A stretch of 64,000 nucleotides of DNA, from positions 78,671 to 142,670 of the forward strand of contig SIRU01000051.1 of NCBI GenBank assembly GCA_004366385.1. Reading direction: 5' to 3'. Below are positions 31,261 through 40,192 of this stretch, one piece after another (the first letter of the stretch is position 1; the number at the start of each line of letters is the position of its first letter). The notes beneath the pieces were generated by a model. The model was not told the DNA's origin and did not search any database. It saw nothing but the letters and a program-made list of their open reading frames with translations. This DNA comes from Actinomycetota bacterium (lineage in GTDB: Bacteria; Actinomycetota; Thermoleophilia; Gaiellales; Gaiellaceae). The position numbers were made by a program, and so were the translations under genes.

Positions 31261-32661
31261 CTAGGCCGTGGCCTTCCGCCGCGGCGGAAGATCGATCGCG
31301 CGCTCGAGTGCAACCTGGCCGGCGATCTTGAGACCCTCGCCGAACGTCGGGTGCGCGGCCATCCCGTCGGCGATCGTCTCGATCGTCGACTCGGCGTCGA
31401 TGGCGACGACGGCGGCCTCGATCAGGTCGGTCGCATGCGGTCCGACGATGACGACGCCGAGCAACTCGCCGTACGTCGTCTCGTGGATCGTCTTCACCCA
31501 GCCCTGCGCCTCACCGGACATGACCGCGCGCGCATTCGCGACCCACGGGAAACGGCCGACGGCGACGCTCTCGCCGTGCTGCTCGCGCGCCTGTGCCTCG
31601 GTGAGGCCGACGCCGGCGATCTCCGGGTCGGTGTAGATCGGGCGCGGCACCGCGGGGTCGCCGACCGCCGCGTCGTGCCCGCAGGCGTTCTCGGCCGCGA
31701 CCTCGCCCTCGCGAAAGCCGGTGTGCGCGAGCTGCCAGTAGCCCGCGACATCGCCCGCGGCGTAGATGTGCGGCACGTTCGTGCGCCGCGCGTCATCCGT
31801 CCCGATGCCGGCCTTCACGTCGAACTCGACGCCCGCGGCCTCGAGCCCGATGCCCTCGACGAGCGGCGCGCGGCCCACCGAAACCAGCATGAGGTCTGCC
31901 TCGACCGACTCGCCCTCGCCGAAGTGGACGGTCAGCGCCGAGCCGGAGTCCTCGACTTTGGTGCACTGCTTGCCGAGGTGGAGCGCGATGTCGCGCCGCT
32001 TGAACGCCTTCGCGAGCTCCTTGGTCGCGTCCTCGTCCTCCTGCGGGATGAGCGAGTCGAGCATCTCGACGATCGTCACCTCGGAGCCGAAGCGCTGGAA
32101 GATGGAGGCGAACTCGCAGCCGATGATCCCGCCGCCGAGGACGACGAGCCGGCGCGGGACCTCCGTCTGTGCGAGCAGGCCGGTCGAGTCCACGCAACGC
32201 GGCGAGTCGAGGCCCGGGATCGGCGGCCGGATCGGGAACGAGCCCGTCGCGACGATCGCGCTCGTGAACGAGACGTCCTCCCCGCCCTCGACCGCGATCG
32301 CGTTGGCGCCCGTGAACGCGCCCGTGCCGCGCACCCACTCGACGCCGTTGGCCTTGAAGAGCGAGGCGACGCCGCCGGTCATCTGCTTGACGACCCCGGT
32401 CTTCCACTCGTTCGCCGCGCCGAAGTCGAGCTGCGGGTCGGCGGTGACGACGCCCAGCTTCTGGTTGATCTCCCGCGCGGCGTGGAGCGCATGCGCGCTC
32501 TGCACCCACGCCTTCGTCGGGATGCAGCCGACGCGGACGCACGTCCCGCCGAGCGCGTCCTCCTTCTCGATGCACGCCGCGCGCGCGCCGAGCTGGGCGG
32601 CGCGGATCGCAGCGGTGTACCCCGCGGGCCCTCCGCCGAGGACGGCGACGTCGACTTCCAT
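31261..32661 (-). CDS. lpdA: Dihydrolipoyl dehydrogenase (E3)
   Basis: This flavoprotein reoxidises dihydrolipoamide with NAD in 2-oxo acid dehydrogenase complexes. The 466-residue protein has FAD binding at VAVLGGGPAGYTAAIRAAQLG and the redox disulfide GGTCVRVGCIPTKAW. NAD binding is at LVVLGGGIIGCEFASIF and the second FAD site is at HIYAAGDVAG. The C-terminal catalytic histidine is in AAHPTFGE, where most E3 proteins have HPTLSE. The start is ATG 32659-32661. It is the last gene of the operon E1alpha, E1beta, E2, acetyltransferase, E3, and lies 24 nt after the acetyltransferase gene. Confidence 0.95.
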   Translation of the reverse strand: MEVDVAVLGGGPAGYTAAIRAAQLGARAACIEKEDALGGTCVRVGCIPTKAWVQSAHALHAAREINQKLGVVTADPQLDFGAANEWKTGVVKQMTGGVASLFKANGVEWVRGTGAFTGANAIAVEGGEDVSFTSAIVATGSFPIRPPIPGLDSPRCVDSTGLLAQTEVPRRLVVLGGGIIGCEFASIFQRFGSEVTIVEMLDSLIPQEDEDATKELAKAFKRRDIALHLGKQCTKVEDSGSALTVHFGEGESVEADLMLVSVGRAPLVEGIGLEAAGVEFDVKAGIGTDDARRTNVPHIYAAGDVAGYWQLAHTGFREGEVAAENACGHDAAVGDPAVPRPIYTDPEIAGVGLTEAQAREQHGESVAVGRFPWVANARAVMSGEAQGWVKTIHETTYGELLGVVIVGPHATDLIEAAVVAIDAESTIETIADGMAAHPTFGEGLKIAGQVALERAIDLPPRRKATA

Positions 32662-32685
32662 CGCGCCGATCCTAGCCCGTGCCCG

Positions 32686-33156
32686 TCAGAGCTCGCGGCG
32701 CATCGTGACGCTGTCGCCGTCGTTCTCGGCGACTCGCGTGAAGCCGTGGCGGTTCTCGTAGTAGGAGACGAGCTCGTCGTTGTCCAGCTCCACGGCGAGG
32801 CTCAGCGCCTGGTACCCGTCCTTCTTCGCCTGCTCGTACAGCGCCTTCAGGAGCTCGTCGCCGATGCCGCGGCCACGGCGGCTCGGGACGACGGCGATCG
32901 CGAGCTCGGGGGTCTCCTCGTCCACGAACCCGTAGCCCGGATGGTCGCGCTTGAAGAGCCGGTACCACGCGGCACCGACCGGGAACGCGTCGTCGATCGC
33001 GATCAGCGCCGTGTCGCCAGGCCGCCCCCACGCCTTGACGTACAGCGCGACCGGGCTCGGGCCCTCGCCGGGGCGCCGCTCCTTCCAGTAGTACGCGTGC
33101 GACAGCATGTCGCGCAGGAAGCGCACGTCCTGAGGGCCGCCCCGCCGGATGACCAT
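32686..33156 (-). CDS. GNAT-family N-acetyltransferase
   Basis: This 156-residue protein has the GNAT fold. The acetyl-CoA pyrophosphate loop is RRGRGIGDELL, preceded by the LAIAVVP strand. The C-terminal SLAVELDNDELVSYYENRHGF matches the family helix alpha4 and strand beta7. It starts at ATG 33154-33156, only 9 nt after the E2 gene, inside the 2-oxo acid dehydrogenase operon. A role in regulating the complex by lysine acetylation is conceivable, but nothing in the sequence shows it. Confidence 0.85.
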   Translation of the reverse strand: MVIRRGGPQDVRFLRDMLSHAYYWKERRPGEGPSPVALYVKAWGRPGDTALIAIDDAFPVGAAWYRLFKRDHPGYGFVDEETPELAIAVVPSRRGRGIGDELLKALYEQAKKDGYQALSLAVELDNDELVSYYENRHGFTRVAENDGDSVTMRREL

Positions 33157-33165
33157 GGCGTGACG

Positions 33166-34416
33166 TTACAACGCGAGCGCGGGGGACTCGACGAACTGCT
33201 TCACCGTGCGCAGGAACTCCGCGCCCTCGGAGCCGTCGATCGCGCGGTGGTCGCACGTCAGCGTCAGCGTCAGCGTCGGCGCGATCTCCAGCTTGCCGTC
33301 GATCGCATGCGGGCGGTCCTCGATCGAGCCGACGGCGAGGATCGCGACCTGCGGCGGGTTCAGGACGGCGATGAACTGCTCGATGCCGTACATCCCGAGG
33401 TTCGAGATCGTGAACGTGCCGCCCTCGAGGTCGGCGAGCTGGAGCTTGCCGTCGCGCGCGCGGGAGACGAGGTCCGCGCGGTCGGCGGCGATCCGCTGGA
33501 CGGACTTGCGGTCCGCGTCGCGGATGACGGGGACGATCAGGCCGCTCGGCGCCGCCACGGCGATGCCGACGTTCGCGCCCGGGTAGCGCTGGAGCTTCCC
33601 GTCGACGAACGTGGCGTTCACGGGCCGGTGGCGCACGAGCGCCGAGGCGACGACGCGGGTGAGCACGTCGTTCACGGTCGGCTTCACCTCGCCCTCGCGG
33701 AGGAGCTCGACCATGCGCTCGCGCGTCGCGACGAGCTCGACCGCGTTCGCAGTGACCGTGAGCTGGAAGACGGGAGCCTGCCACGCCTCGGTGAGGCGGC
33801 GCGCGATCGTCTTGCGGACGCTCGTCAGCTCCACGATCTCGACCTCGCCCGCGGGTACGGCGGCCGGTGCGGCAGCGGGTGCGGGCGCGGCGACGCCCTG
33901 CTCGACGTCTTCCGCGATGATCCGGCCGTCCGGCCCGGTCCCGGTCAGCGCGGCGAGGTCGATCCCGCGCTCGCGCGCGATGCGCCGGGCCAGCGGAGAC
34001 GCCTTCACCCGCTCGCCGGGCCGTCGCGCGGGCGCGGCAAGCGAACCTTGTGGCTCTGAGCCACTACGTGGCTCTTCCGCTCGCGACTTCGCCGGCTCCG
34101 AGGCTGCCTCGTCGGCGGCCGCTGCCGGCGCTCCGCCGTTCCCGCCCTGCGCGCCCGCGATCAGCTCGGAGACGTCCTCGCCCTCGGAACCGAGGATCGC
34201 GACGGTCGTCCCCACGTCCGCCTCGCCCTCGGGCAGCACGATCTTCAGGAGCACGCCGTCGGCCTCGGCCTCGACCTCCTGCGTCACCTTGTCCGTGTCG
34301 AGCTCGTAGAGCGGCTCGCCCTTCGAGACCGCCTCGCCCTCGGACTTCAGCCAGCGCACGATCGTGCCCGCCTCCATTCCCTGGCCGAGACGTGGAAGCT
34401 TGACCTCGACCGCCAC
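33166..34416 (-). CDS. 2-oxo acid dehydrogenase E2 (dihydrolipoyl acyltransferase)
   Basis: This 416-residue protein has three regions in order. The first is one lipoyl domain (residues 1-80) with the lipoylated lysine in ELDTDKVTQEVEAEADG. A flexible Ala/Pro linker and the E3/E1-binding domain follow (KASPLARRIARERGIDLAALTGTGPDGRIIAEDV). The last is the catalytic acyltransferase domain ending with CDHRAIDGSEGAEFL, which contains the catalytic histidine. The start is GTG 34414-34416, 4 nt after the E1beta stop. The substrate class (pyruvate, acetoin or branched-chain 2-oxo acid) cannot be fixed from E2. Confidence 0.94.
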   Translation of the reverse strand: MAVEVKLPRLGQGMEAGTIVRWLKSEGEAVSKGEPLYELDTDKVTQEVEAEADGVLLKIVLPEGEADVGTTVAILGSEGEDVSELIAGAQGGNGGAPAAAADEAASEPAKSRAEEPRSGSEPQGSLAAPARRPGERVKASPLARRIARERGIDLAALTGTGPDGRIIAEDVEQGVAAPAPAAAPAAVPAGEVEIVELTSVRKTIARRLTEAWQAPVFQLTVTANAVELVATRERMVELLREGEVKPTVNDVLTRVVASALVRHRPVNATFVDGKLQRYPGANVGIAVAAPSGLIVPVIRDADRKSVQRIAADRADLVSRARDGKLQLADLEGGTFTISNLGMYGIEQFIAVLNPPQVAILAVGSIEDRPHAIDGKLEIAPTLTLTLTCDHRAIDGSEGAEFLRTVKQFVESPALAL

Positions 34417-34420
34417 CGCG

Positions 34421-35401
34421 CTACGCCCTCGCCACCGTCTTCTTGATCGCCTCGAGCACGTCGGCGGCGTGCGGGACGACGTGCTGCTCCATCACGGGCG
34501 CGAACGGGAGCGGCGCGAACTTCGAGCCGACGCGCTCGATCGGCGCGTCCAGGTAGTCGAACGCTCCGTGCTGGATGACGGCTGCGAGCTCGGCACCGAA
34601 GCCGCCACGCGTGACCGCCTCGTGCGCGGTGACGCAGCGCGTCGTCTTCTTGACGGACTCGACGATCGTCTCCTCGTCGAGCGGGAGCAGCGTTCGCGGG
34701 TCGACCACCTCCACGGAGATCCCGTCGGCCTCCGCCTGCTCCGCGGCCGCCAGCGACTCGTGCACGAGCCGGCCGGTCGCGACCACGGTCACGTCCGTTC
34801 CCTCGCGGTGCACACGAGCTTTCCCGAGCGGGATCGGCTCCAGCTCCTCCGGCACCTCGCCCTTGATCGGGTACAGCGTCCGGTGCTCGAAGAAGACGAC
34901 CGGGTTGTCGTCGTAGATCGACGACCACAGGAGCCCGCGCACGTCCTCGGGCGTCGACGCGAACACGACCTTGAGCCCCGGCACGTGCACGAACCACGCC
35001 TCGAGCTGCTGCGCGTGCTGCGCGCCCGGAGACCAGCCCGCCCCGCCCTGCGTCCGCACCGTCAGCGGGACCTTCAGCTGCCCGCCCGACATCGTCCGGT
35101 GCTTCGCCGCCTGGTTGACGAGCTGCTCCATCGAGAGCGTGAGGAAGTCCTCGTACATGATCTCGACCACCGGCCGCATCCCCTGCAGTGCGGCGCCGAT
35201 GCCGCTGCCCACGATCGCCATCTCCGAGATCGGCGTGTTGCGGATCCGCTGTGGGCCGAACTCCTCGAGCAGACCCTGCGTCACCGCCATCGAGCCGCCC
35301 ATCTCGGCGATGTCCTCGCCCATGAGGAAGACGCCGTCGTCCTCGCGGAGCGCCCGCGCGAGCGCGTCGCGGACCGCCTCCCGGTACGTGAGCTCAGGCA
35401 T
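34421..35401 (-). CDS. 2-oxo acid/acetoin dehydrogenase E1 beta subunit
   Basis: This 326-residue protein is the beta subunit of the heterotetrameric thiamine diphosphate-dependent E1. Markers are LTYREAVRDALARAL, DDGVFLMGEDIAEMGG, NTPISEMAIVGSGIGAALQG, VPLTVRTQGGAG, SPGAQHAQQLEAWFVHVPGLKV and LVHESLAAAE. The family glutamate that activates the cofactor is in the SEMAIVG segment. Its ATG at 35399-35401 overlaps the end of the alpha gene by 8 nt. Confidence 0.94.
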   Translation of the reverse strand: MPELTYREAVRDALARALREDDGVFLMGEDIAEMGGSMAVTQGLLEEFGPQRIRNTPISEMAIVGSGIGAALQGMRPVVEIMYEDFLTLSMEQLVNQAAKHRTMSGGQLKVPLTVRTQGGAGWSPGAQHAQQLEAWFVHVPGLKVVFASTPEDVRGLLWSSIYDDNPVVFFEHRTLYPIKGEVPEELEPIPLGKARVHREGTDVTVVATGRLVHESLAAAEQAEADGISVEVVDPRTLLPLDEETIVESVKKTTRCVTAHEAVTRGGFGAELAAVIQHGAFDYLDAPIERVGSKFAPLPFAPVMEQHVVPHAADVLEAIKKTVARA

Positions 35402-36386
35402 ACACGTGCTTCAGGGCGTCTTCGGGAGCCGGATCCGTCCCGGCTTTCGCGAACTCGACGGACGCCTCGACCTCGGCCGTGATCTCCGCGTCGAGCGCCT
35501 CGAAGTCCTCGTCCGAGAGCTCGAGCCGCGCTCGCAGGAGCTCGATCGGGTCCTTCGTCTCGCGCTCGCGCTTGAGCTCGTCCTTGTCGCGGTACACCTG
35601 CGGGTCGCCGACGAAGTGGCCGGTGAGCCGGTACGTGCGCAAGTGGAGGAGTACGGGCCCCTTCCCGGAGAGCGCGTGGTCGCGGGCGGCGAGCGTCGCC
35701 AGGTGCACGGCCTCGACGTCCTGCCCGTCGGCCTCGATCAGCTTCATCCCGAACGCGGCCGCGCGCTTACCCAGCTCGTCGATCGGGAGCGGCGAGTGCT
35801 GCGTGTTCGGCGTCGACTCCGCCCAGCCGTTGTTCTCGAGCACGAACACCGCCGGCACCTTCCAGAGCTGCGCGAGGTTCAGCGACTCGTGGAACGTGCC
35901 CGTGTTCGTGGCGCCGTCGCCGAAGAACGCCACCGCCACGCGCTTCTCCCCGCGCAGCTGGAACGCGAGCGCGGCTCCGACGATCCCCGGGATCCCGCCG
36001 GCGACGACCGCGTTCGCGCCCAGGTTCCCGACCTCGACGTCGTACAGGTGCATCGAGCCGCCGTAGCCGCCCGAGCAGCCCTCCGTCTTCCCGTACAGCT
36101 CGGCCATGACCGCGTTGACGTGCGTGCCCTTGGCGATCGTGTGGCCGTGCGCGCGGTGCGTCGAGGCGATGACGTCCTCGCGGGCGAGCGCGGCGCAGAC
36201 ACCGGTCGCGATCGCCTCCTGCCCGATCGCGACGTGCAGGAACCCCGGCAGCTCACCCGCGCGGAACCGCTCCTCGACCTTCTCCTCGAAGCGCCGGATC
36301 AGGAGCATCTCGCGGAAGAAGTCGCGGAGCGTGCCCTCCGACACGCGCTTGTCGCCCGAGCCGGCCTTCTCCTCGACGGTGGCCAT
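35394..36386 (-). CDS. 2-oxo acid/acetoin dehydrogenase E1 alpha subunit
   Basis: This 330-residue protein carries the thiamine diphosphate site GDGATNTGTFHESLNLAQLW...ENNGWAEST. The opening FREMLLIRRFEEKVEERFRAGELPGF, HRAHGHTIAKG and YGGSMHLYD blocks resemble the acetoin dehydrogenase AcoA and actinobacterial pyruvate dehydrogenase E1alpha groups. Phosphorylation-loop residues YRLTGHFVGDP are present. The start is ATG 36384-36386. It is the first gene of a five-gene operon. The divergent gene starts only 26 nt away at 36413, so the two promoters must overlap or one transcript may be leaderless. Pyruvate or acetoin are the most likely substrates. Confidence 0.93.
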   Translation of the reverse strand: MATVEEKAGSGDKRVSEGTLRDFFREMLLIRRFEEKVEERFRAGELPGFLHVAIGQEAIATGVCAALAREDVIASTHRAHGHTIAKGTHVNAVMAELYGKTEGCSGGYGGSMHLYDVEVGNLGANAVVAGGIPGIVGAALAFQLRGEKRVAVAFFGDGATNTGTFHESLNLAQLWKVPAVFVLENNGWAESTPNTQHSPLPIDELGKRAAAFGMKLIEADGQDVEAVHLATLAARDHALSGKGPVLLHLRTYRLTGHFVGDPQVYRDKDELKRERETKDPIELLRARLELSDEDFEALDAEITAEVEASVEFAKAGTDPAPEDALKHVYA

Positions 36387-36412
36387 GAACCGGCCATTAT
36401 GCTGATCGGCCG

Positions 36413-37072
36413 ATGCGGGCTGCCGAGCAGTGGAGGGCGATCCAGGAGGGTCTCGACCCCGGCTGGGACGAGGTCTCGCTGACGTTCGTGGCCGAGGACC
36501 GGAGGGCAGGCGAGGCCGCCGCGGGCGTGCTCGGGCCGCTCGGCGCCGGGCGGCACGGGAACACGCTCCGCCTGACGGTCTCGCGCCGCGGGGGCGAGCC
36601 GGAGAAGCTCGCGAACCTCCTCGGCCACCTCGATCGCAAGCGGGTCTGGGGGACGCTCGAGCTGACGGGCTCGACCGTGACGACTGAGACGCCCGCCGCA
36701 GCGGCCGCGCCGGTGCAGCCGATCCGCGCCGCCTCGCTCGCGGGAGCCTGGGACGACGCGGTCGCGGACCTGCCTCCGGGCTGGAGCGACGTTCTCTGCG
36801 AGCTCGAGCTCGACTCGACGGACTTCGTCGCCCGCGCCGCGCTCCTCGGCTCCCCGCTGAACCCGGCACGCGTCCACGGCCGGGCCGCGCTCCGCTTCCG
36901 CGCCTCCGACGGGATCGGCTACGGGACGTCGCGCGGGATGGCGCGGCGCTGTCTCGAACGCATGGACGCGGAGGGCATCACCGGAACCGTACGCGTGCTC
37001 GAGGGCGTCGCGAACGTCGAGAACGTCGGCACGCAGGGTCCCGTCTGGCGCGTCGCCGGCCGCTCGGTCTAG
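36413..37072 (+). CDS. Hypothetical protein with internal duplication
   Basis: This 219-residue protein contains two similar halves. The first has WRAIQEGLDPGWDEVSLTFVAEDRRAGEAAAGVLGPL followed by LRLTVSRRG. The second has WDDAVADLPPGWSDVLCELELDSTDFVARAALLGSPL followed by LRFRASDG. The shared frame is an aromatic start, an L-x-P-G-W turn, a hydrophobic strand, an Ala-rich helix with LG-PL and an arginine strand. No known domain is recognised. The only start candidate is the ATG at 36413, divergent from the E1alpha gene by 26 nt. The gene ends 7 nt before a terminator-like hairpin. Confidence 0.75.
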   Translation: MRAAEQWRAIQEGLDPGWDEVSLTFVAEDRRAGEAAAGVLGPLGAGRHGNTLRLTVSRRGGEPEKLANLLGHLDRKRVWGTLELTGSTVTTETPAAAAAPVQPIRAASLAGAWDDAVADLPPGWSDVLCELELDSTDFVARAALLGSPLNPARVHGRAALRFRASDGIGYGTSRGMARRCLERMDAEGITGTVRVLEGVANVENVGTQGPVWRVAGRSV

Positions 37073-37079
37073 TGCGCAA

Positions 37080-37109
37080 GACCGGAATCCCCGAGCGGGG
37101 ATTCCGGTC
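37080..37109 (+). terminator. Perfect 13-bp hairpin between convergent genes
   Basis: GACCGGAATCCCC (37080-37092) pairs perfectly with GGGGATTCCGGTC (37097-37109) around a GAGC loop. It lies 7 nt past the stop of the plus-strand gene and 58 nt from the stop of the opposing cupredoxin gene. No T run follows on either strand. A bidirectional terminator is likely. Confidence 0.7.
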
Positions 37110-37167
37110 GCGCGAGAGAGCAAAGGACCTGAAGGCGGCCGGCTTCGCACGGCCGCGCGCGCTCGTT

Positions 37168-37857
37168 CTAACGGACGATCTTGGCCGTCCCCCGCATGCC
37201 CCTCGCGGCATGGGGGTCGCAGAGGAAGGTGAGCGTGCCGGGCCTCTTGAGGGCCACCTTCCACTTCTGCGTGCCGACGTAGGTCAGCGGCGTCGTCGCG
37301 CGGTTGTAGCCCGGCCCTCTGAGACGCGCGTTGTGAGCACGGCTGCGGTCGCGGACGGTCACGTCGTACGTCCCGACCTTCATCTGCTTCACGGAGAAGC
37401 CGCCTGCGGTCTTCAGCGTGATCGACCGGCCCGGGCCGGAGGCGAGGACGAGCCTCGTCTTCGGGGTCACCGTCTTCACGGGCGCGACGGGATTCCCGAC
37501 CGTGAACGTCCCTCGCATCGAGCCCGAGTGCGGATCGCAGAGGTAGGTGTAGGTGCCGACGGCGAGCGTCACCGTCCACGTCTCGGTGCCGTTGCCATCG
37601 ACGCCCGTGGCGCGGTTCACGCCCGGCCCGCGCAGGCGGAAGTTGTGATCATCGGCGAGGTCCTGTACCTCGATCTCGTACGTGCCCGGGTCGAGTCTGG
37701 TCACACGCGCGCCGGTCACGGTGCGCAGCGTGATGGAGGGGCCGGGGCCGACGATGCCCATGAGCTTCGGGGTCTGGGCCTGGACGGCGGCGCCCTCGCC
37801 CACGCCGAGGAGCGCGGCGGCGACGATCCCGGCTGCGACTACGACGGCGCGGGCCAC
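37168..37857 (-). CDS. Secreted protein with two cupredoxin-like copper domains
   Basis: From the GTG at 37855-37857 this gives 229 residues with a signal peptide (ARAVVVAAGIVAAALLGVGEG). Two tandem plastocyanin-like domains follow. The first has candidate type 1 copper ligands H71 (DDHNFRLRGPG), C107, H110 and M114 (LCDPHSGSM). The second has H175 (AHNARLRGPG), C213, H216 and M221 (LCDPHAARGM). The Cys-x2-His-x3/4-Met spacing and upstream His are those of blue copper proteins, so each domain may bind one copper. The halves are clearly duplicated. It could carry electrons outside the membrane, but no oxidase gene is adjacent. Confidence 0.85.
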   Translation of the reverse strand: MARAVVVAAGIVAAALLGVGEGAAVQAQTPKLMGIVGPGPSITLRTVTGARVTRLDPGTYEIEVQDLADDHNFRLRGPGVNRATGVDGNGTETWTVTLAVGTYTYLCDPHSGSMRGTFTVGNPVAPVKTVTPKTRLVLASGPGRSITLKTAGGFSVKQMKVGTYDVTVRDRSRAHNARLRGPGYNRATTPLTYVGTQKWKVALKRPGTLTFLCDPHAARGMRGTAKIVR

Positions 37858-37894
37858 TGTCCCACTGTACGCGCCGCGGCCAGGTTCGGTTTGC

Positions 37895-40192
37895 TCAGGC
37901 ACGGAGCTCGGCGCCGAAGCGCTCCGCGAGCCGCGCGACGATCGTCTCCCGCAGCTCTGCCGCCTCCTCGTCGGTGAGGGTGCGCTCGGGCGACTGGAAC
38001 GCGAGGTGGAGCGCGACCGACTTGCGGCCCTCGCCGACCTGCTCGCCGCGGTAGACGTCGAAGACGCGCACCTCGCGGAGGAGCGGCGCGCCGGCCTCGC
38101 GCGCGGCCGCGACGAGCGCGCCCACCTCCACGTCCTCCTCCACCGCGACGGCGATGTCCTGCCGCACGGCGGGGTAGGTGAGCACGTCCTCGTACTCGAC
38201 CGCGTCGGGCGCGGCCGCGAAGAGCGTCGTGAGGTCGAGCTCGAGCGCGCCCCACTCGCCCTCGAGCAGCGTCGGGTGGAGCTCACCGAGGATCCCGGCG
38301 TCCGTCTCGGCGGCCTTGCCGGGATGCAGGAGCGGATGCGTCACCCTGCGCACCGCGAGGTCGGCGTGGAGCGCGTCGTACAGCGTCTCGGCGACGCCCT
38401 TCGCCGCGGCGTAGCCGCCCTGCACGATCGCCCCGAGCCGCCACCGCTCCTCGGGCAGCTGCTCACCGGAGGGGAGGTAGACGCGCGCGATCTCGAAGCG
38501 GCCGATGCGCTCCTCCACGCCCGTCTCGACGGCGACGCGCGCGGCCTCTACGAGCCCGGGCAGCAGCGTCGTCCGCAGGACTACCTGGTCCGCGGTCATC
38601 GGATCGGGGAGCCGGATCGCGTCCGGGCGGGGATCGCTCGCGGCGAGGCTCCAGGTGTACGCCTCGGAGAGCCCGGCGCCGACGAGGACGTCCTCGACGA
38701 GCCGCCGCAGGCGCTGGTCCTTGCTCAGGCGACCGCGCACGTGGCGGCGAAGCGGCAGCGTCAGCGGCACGTGGTCGAGCACGGCGCGCGCGACCTCCTC
38801 GACGAGGTCGACCTCGCGGGTGACGTCGCGCGCCCTCCACGTCGGCACGCGCACGTCCCACTCCGGGGAGACGTCGAAGCCGAAGCCCTCGAGGATCGAC
38901 CGCTGCTCCGCGTCGGTGACCTCCAGCCCGATCACGTGGTCGGCTCTACCCGGCCGGAAGCGGACGACGGGCGGCTCCGGGAGGCCGTCGTGGACGTCCA
39001 GGTGCCCCGTCATCCGCGCCCCGGCGAGGTCGACGATCATCCGGCTCGCGAGCTCCGCCGCCGGCTCCGCGAGGTACGCGTCGACACCCTTCTCCCAGCG
39101 GTTCGAGCCCGCGGTGCGAAGCGCCAGCCGCTCGGACGAGCGGAGGATCCCGAGCGGCTCGAAGTTCGCGGCCTCGAGCAGCACCGAAGTCGCCTCCTCG
39201 GAGATCTCCGTCTCCTCGCCGCCCATGATCCCCGCGAGCGCGACCGCGCGCTCGCCGTCGGCGATCACGAGGTCCTCGGGGACGAGGCGGCGCAGCGTGC
39301 CGTCGAGCGTGCGCAGCTCCTCGCCGTCGCGGGCGCGGCGGACGACGATGCGCCCGCCCGCGAGCTTCGCGAGGTCGAACGCGTGCAGCGGATTCCCGTA
39401 GACGTGCATGACGTAGTTCGTCACGTCCACGACGTTCGAGATCGGCCGCATCTCGGCGAAGTGGAGCCGCGCGCGCAGCCACTGGGGCGAGGGGCCGATC
39501 GCGACGTTGCGGAACAGGCGGCCGACGTAGCGAGGCGCGCGCTCGAAATCCTCGATCGTGACGTCCACCGGCTCCTCGTCGACGACTGCCGGATCCTCGA
39601 CGTCCGGGAGGCGGAGCTCGCCGCCGGTGAGCGCGGCCACCTCGCGCGCGAGCCCGACCATCGAGAGGAGATCGACGCGGTTCACGGTCGGCGTCACGTC
39701 GAGCACGCGCTCGCGGATGGGGAGCACGTCCACGAGCGGCGTCCCCGGCTCGATCCCGTCCGGGAGCACCATGATCCCCGCGTGGTCGTCGCCGAGCCCG
39801 ACCTCGTCCTCGGCCAGGATCATCCCCCGCGAGGCCTGGCCGCGGAGCTCGCGCTCGTCGAGCGGGGCGTCGAGGACGGGCAGGAGCGCCCCCGGGAGCG
39901 CCACGGCCACCGTCGCGCCCGCCTCGAAGTTCCACGCGCCGCAGACGATCTGGCGCGCGTCCCCCTCACCGACATCGACCTGGCAGACTCGGAGCCGGTC
40001 CGCGTTCGGGTGCGCGCCCGCCTCGAGCACGCGCCCGACGAGGAAGCGCCCGACGTTGCCGTCGACGTCCGCGACGCCCACGTCGAGGATGCGCTCCACC
40101 TCGAGCGAGGACACGTTCAGCCGCCGCGCGATCTCCTCCACCGTCGCAGAGGTGGTGACGTACTCCCGGAGCCAGGAGAGCGGCGCCCGCAT
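37895..40192 (-). CDS. pheT: Phenylalanyl-tRNA synthetase beta subunit
   Basis: This 765-residue protein has the full PheT layout. The N-terminal block MRAPLSWLREYV is followed by the OB-fold tRNA-binding domain (VGRVLEAGAHPNADRLRVCQVDVG). Next come the B3/B4 editing region (RPISNVVDVTNYVMHVYGNPLHAFDLAKL) and the B5 domain. The catalytic-like core follows. The C-terminal anticodon-binding FDX-ACB domain contains YPAVRQDIAVAVEEDVE. The ATG at 40190-40192 shares one base with the pheS stop, so pheS and pheT are coupled. The next gene downstream, the cupredoxin, begins 38 nt away. Confidence 0.97.
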   Translation of the reverse strand: MRAPLSWLREYVTTSATVEEIARRLNVSSLEVERILDVGVADVDGNVGRFLVGRVLEAGAHPNADRLRVCQVDVGEGDARQIVCGAWNFEAGATVAVALPGALLPVLDAPLDERELRGQASRGMILAEDEVGLGDDHAGIMVLPDGIEPGTPLVDVLPIRERVLDVTPTVNRVDLLSMVGLAREVAALTGGELRLPDVEDPAVVDEEPVDVTIEDFERAPRYVGRLFRNVAIGPSPQWLRARLHFAEMRPISNVVDVTNYVMHVYGNPLHAFDLAKLAGGRIVVRRARDGEELRTLDGTLRRLVPEDLVIADGERAVALAGIMGGEETEISEEATSVLLEAANFEPLGILRSSERLALRTAGSNRWEKGVDAYLAEPAAELASRMIVDLAGARMTGHLDVHDGLPEPPVVRFRPGRADHVIGLEVTDAEQRSILEGFGFDVSPEWDVRVPTWRARDVTREVDLVEEVARAVLDHVPLTLPLRRHVRGRLSKDQRLRRLVEDVLVGAGLSEAYTWSLAASDPRPDAIRLPDPMTADQVVLRTTLLPGLVEAARVAVETGVEERIGRFEIARVYLPSGEQLPEERWRLGAIVQGGYAAAKGVAETLYDALHADLAVRRVTHPLLHPGKAAETDAGILGELHPTLLEGEWGALELDLTTLFAAAPDAVEYEDVLTYPAVRQDIAVAVEEDVEVGALVAAAREAGAPLLREVRVFDVYRGEQVGEGRKSVALHLAFQSPERTLTDEEAAELRETIVARLAERFGAELRA

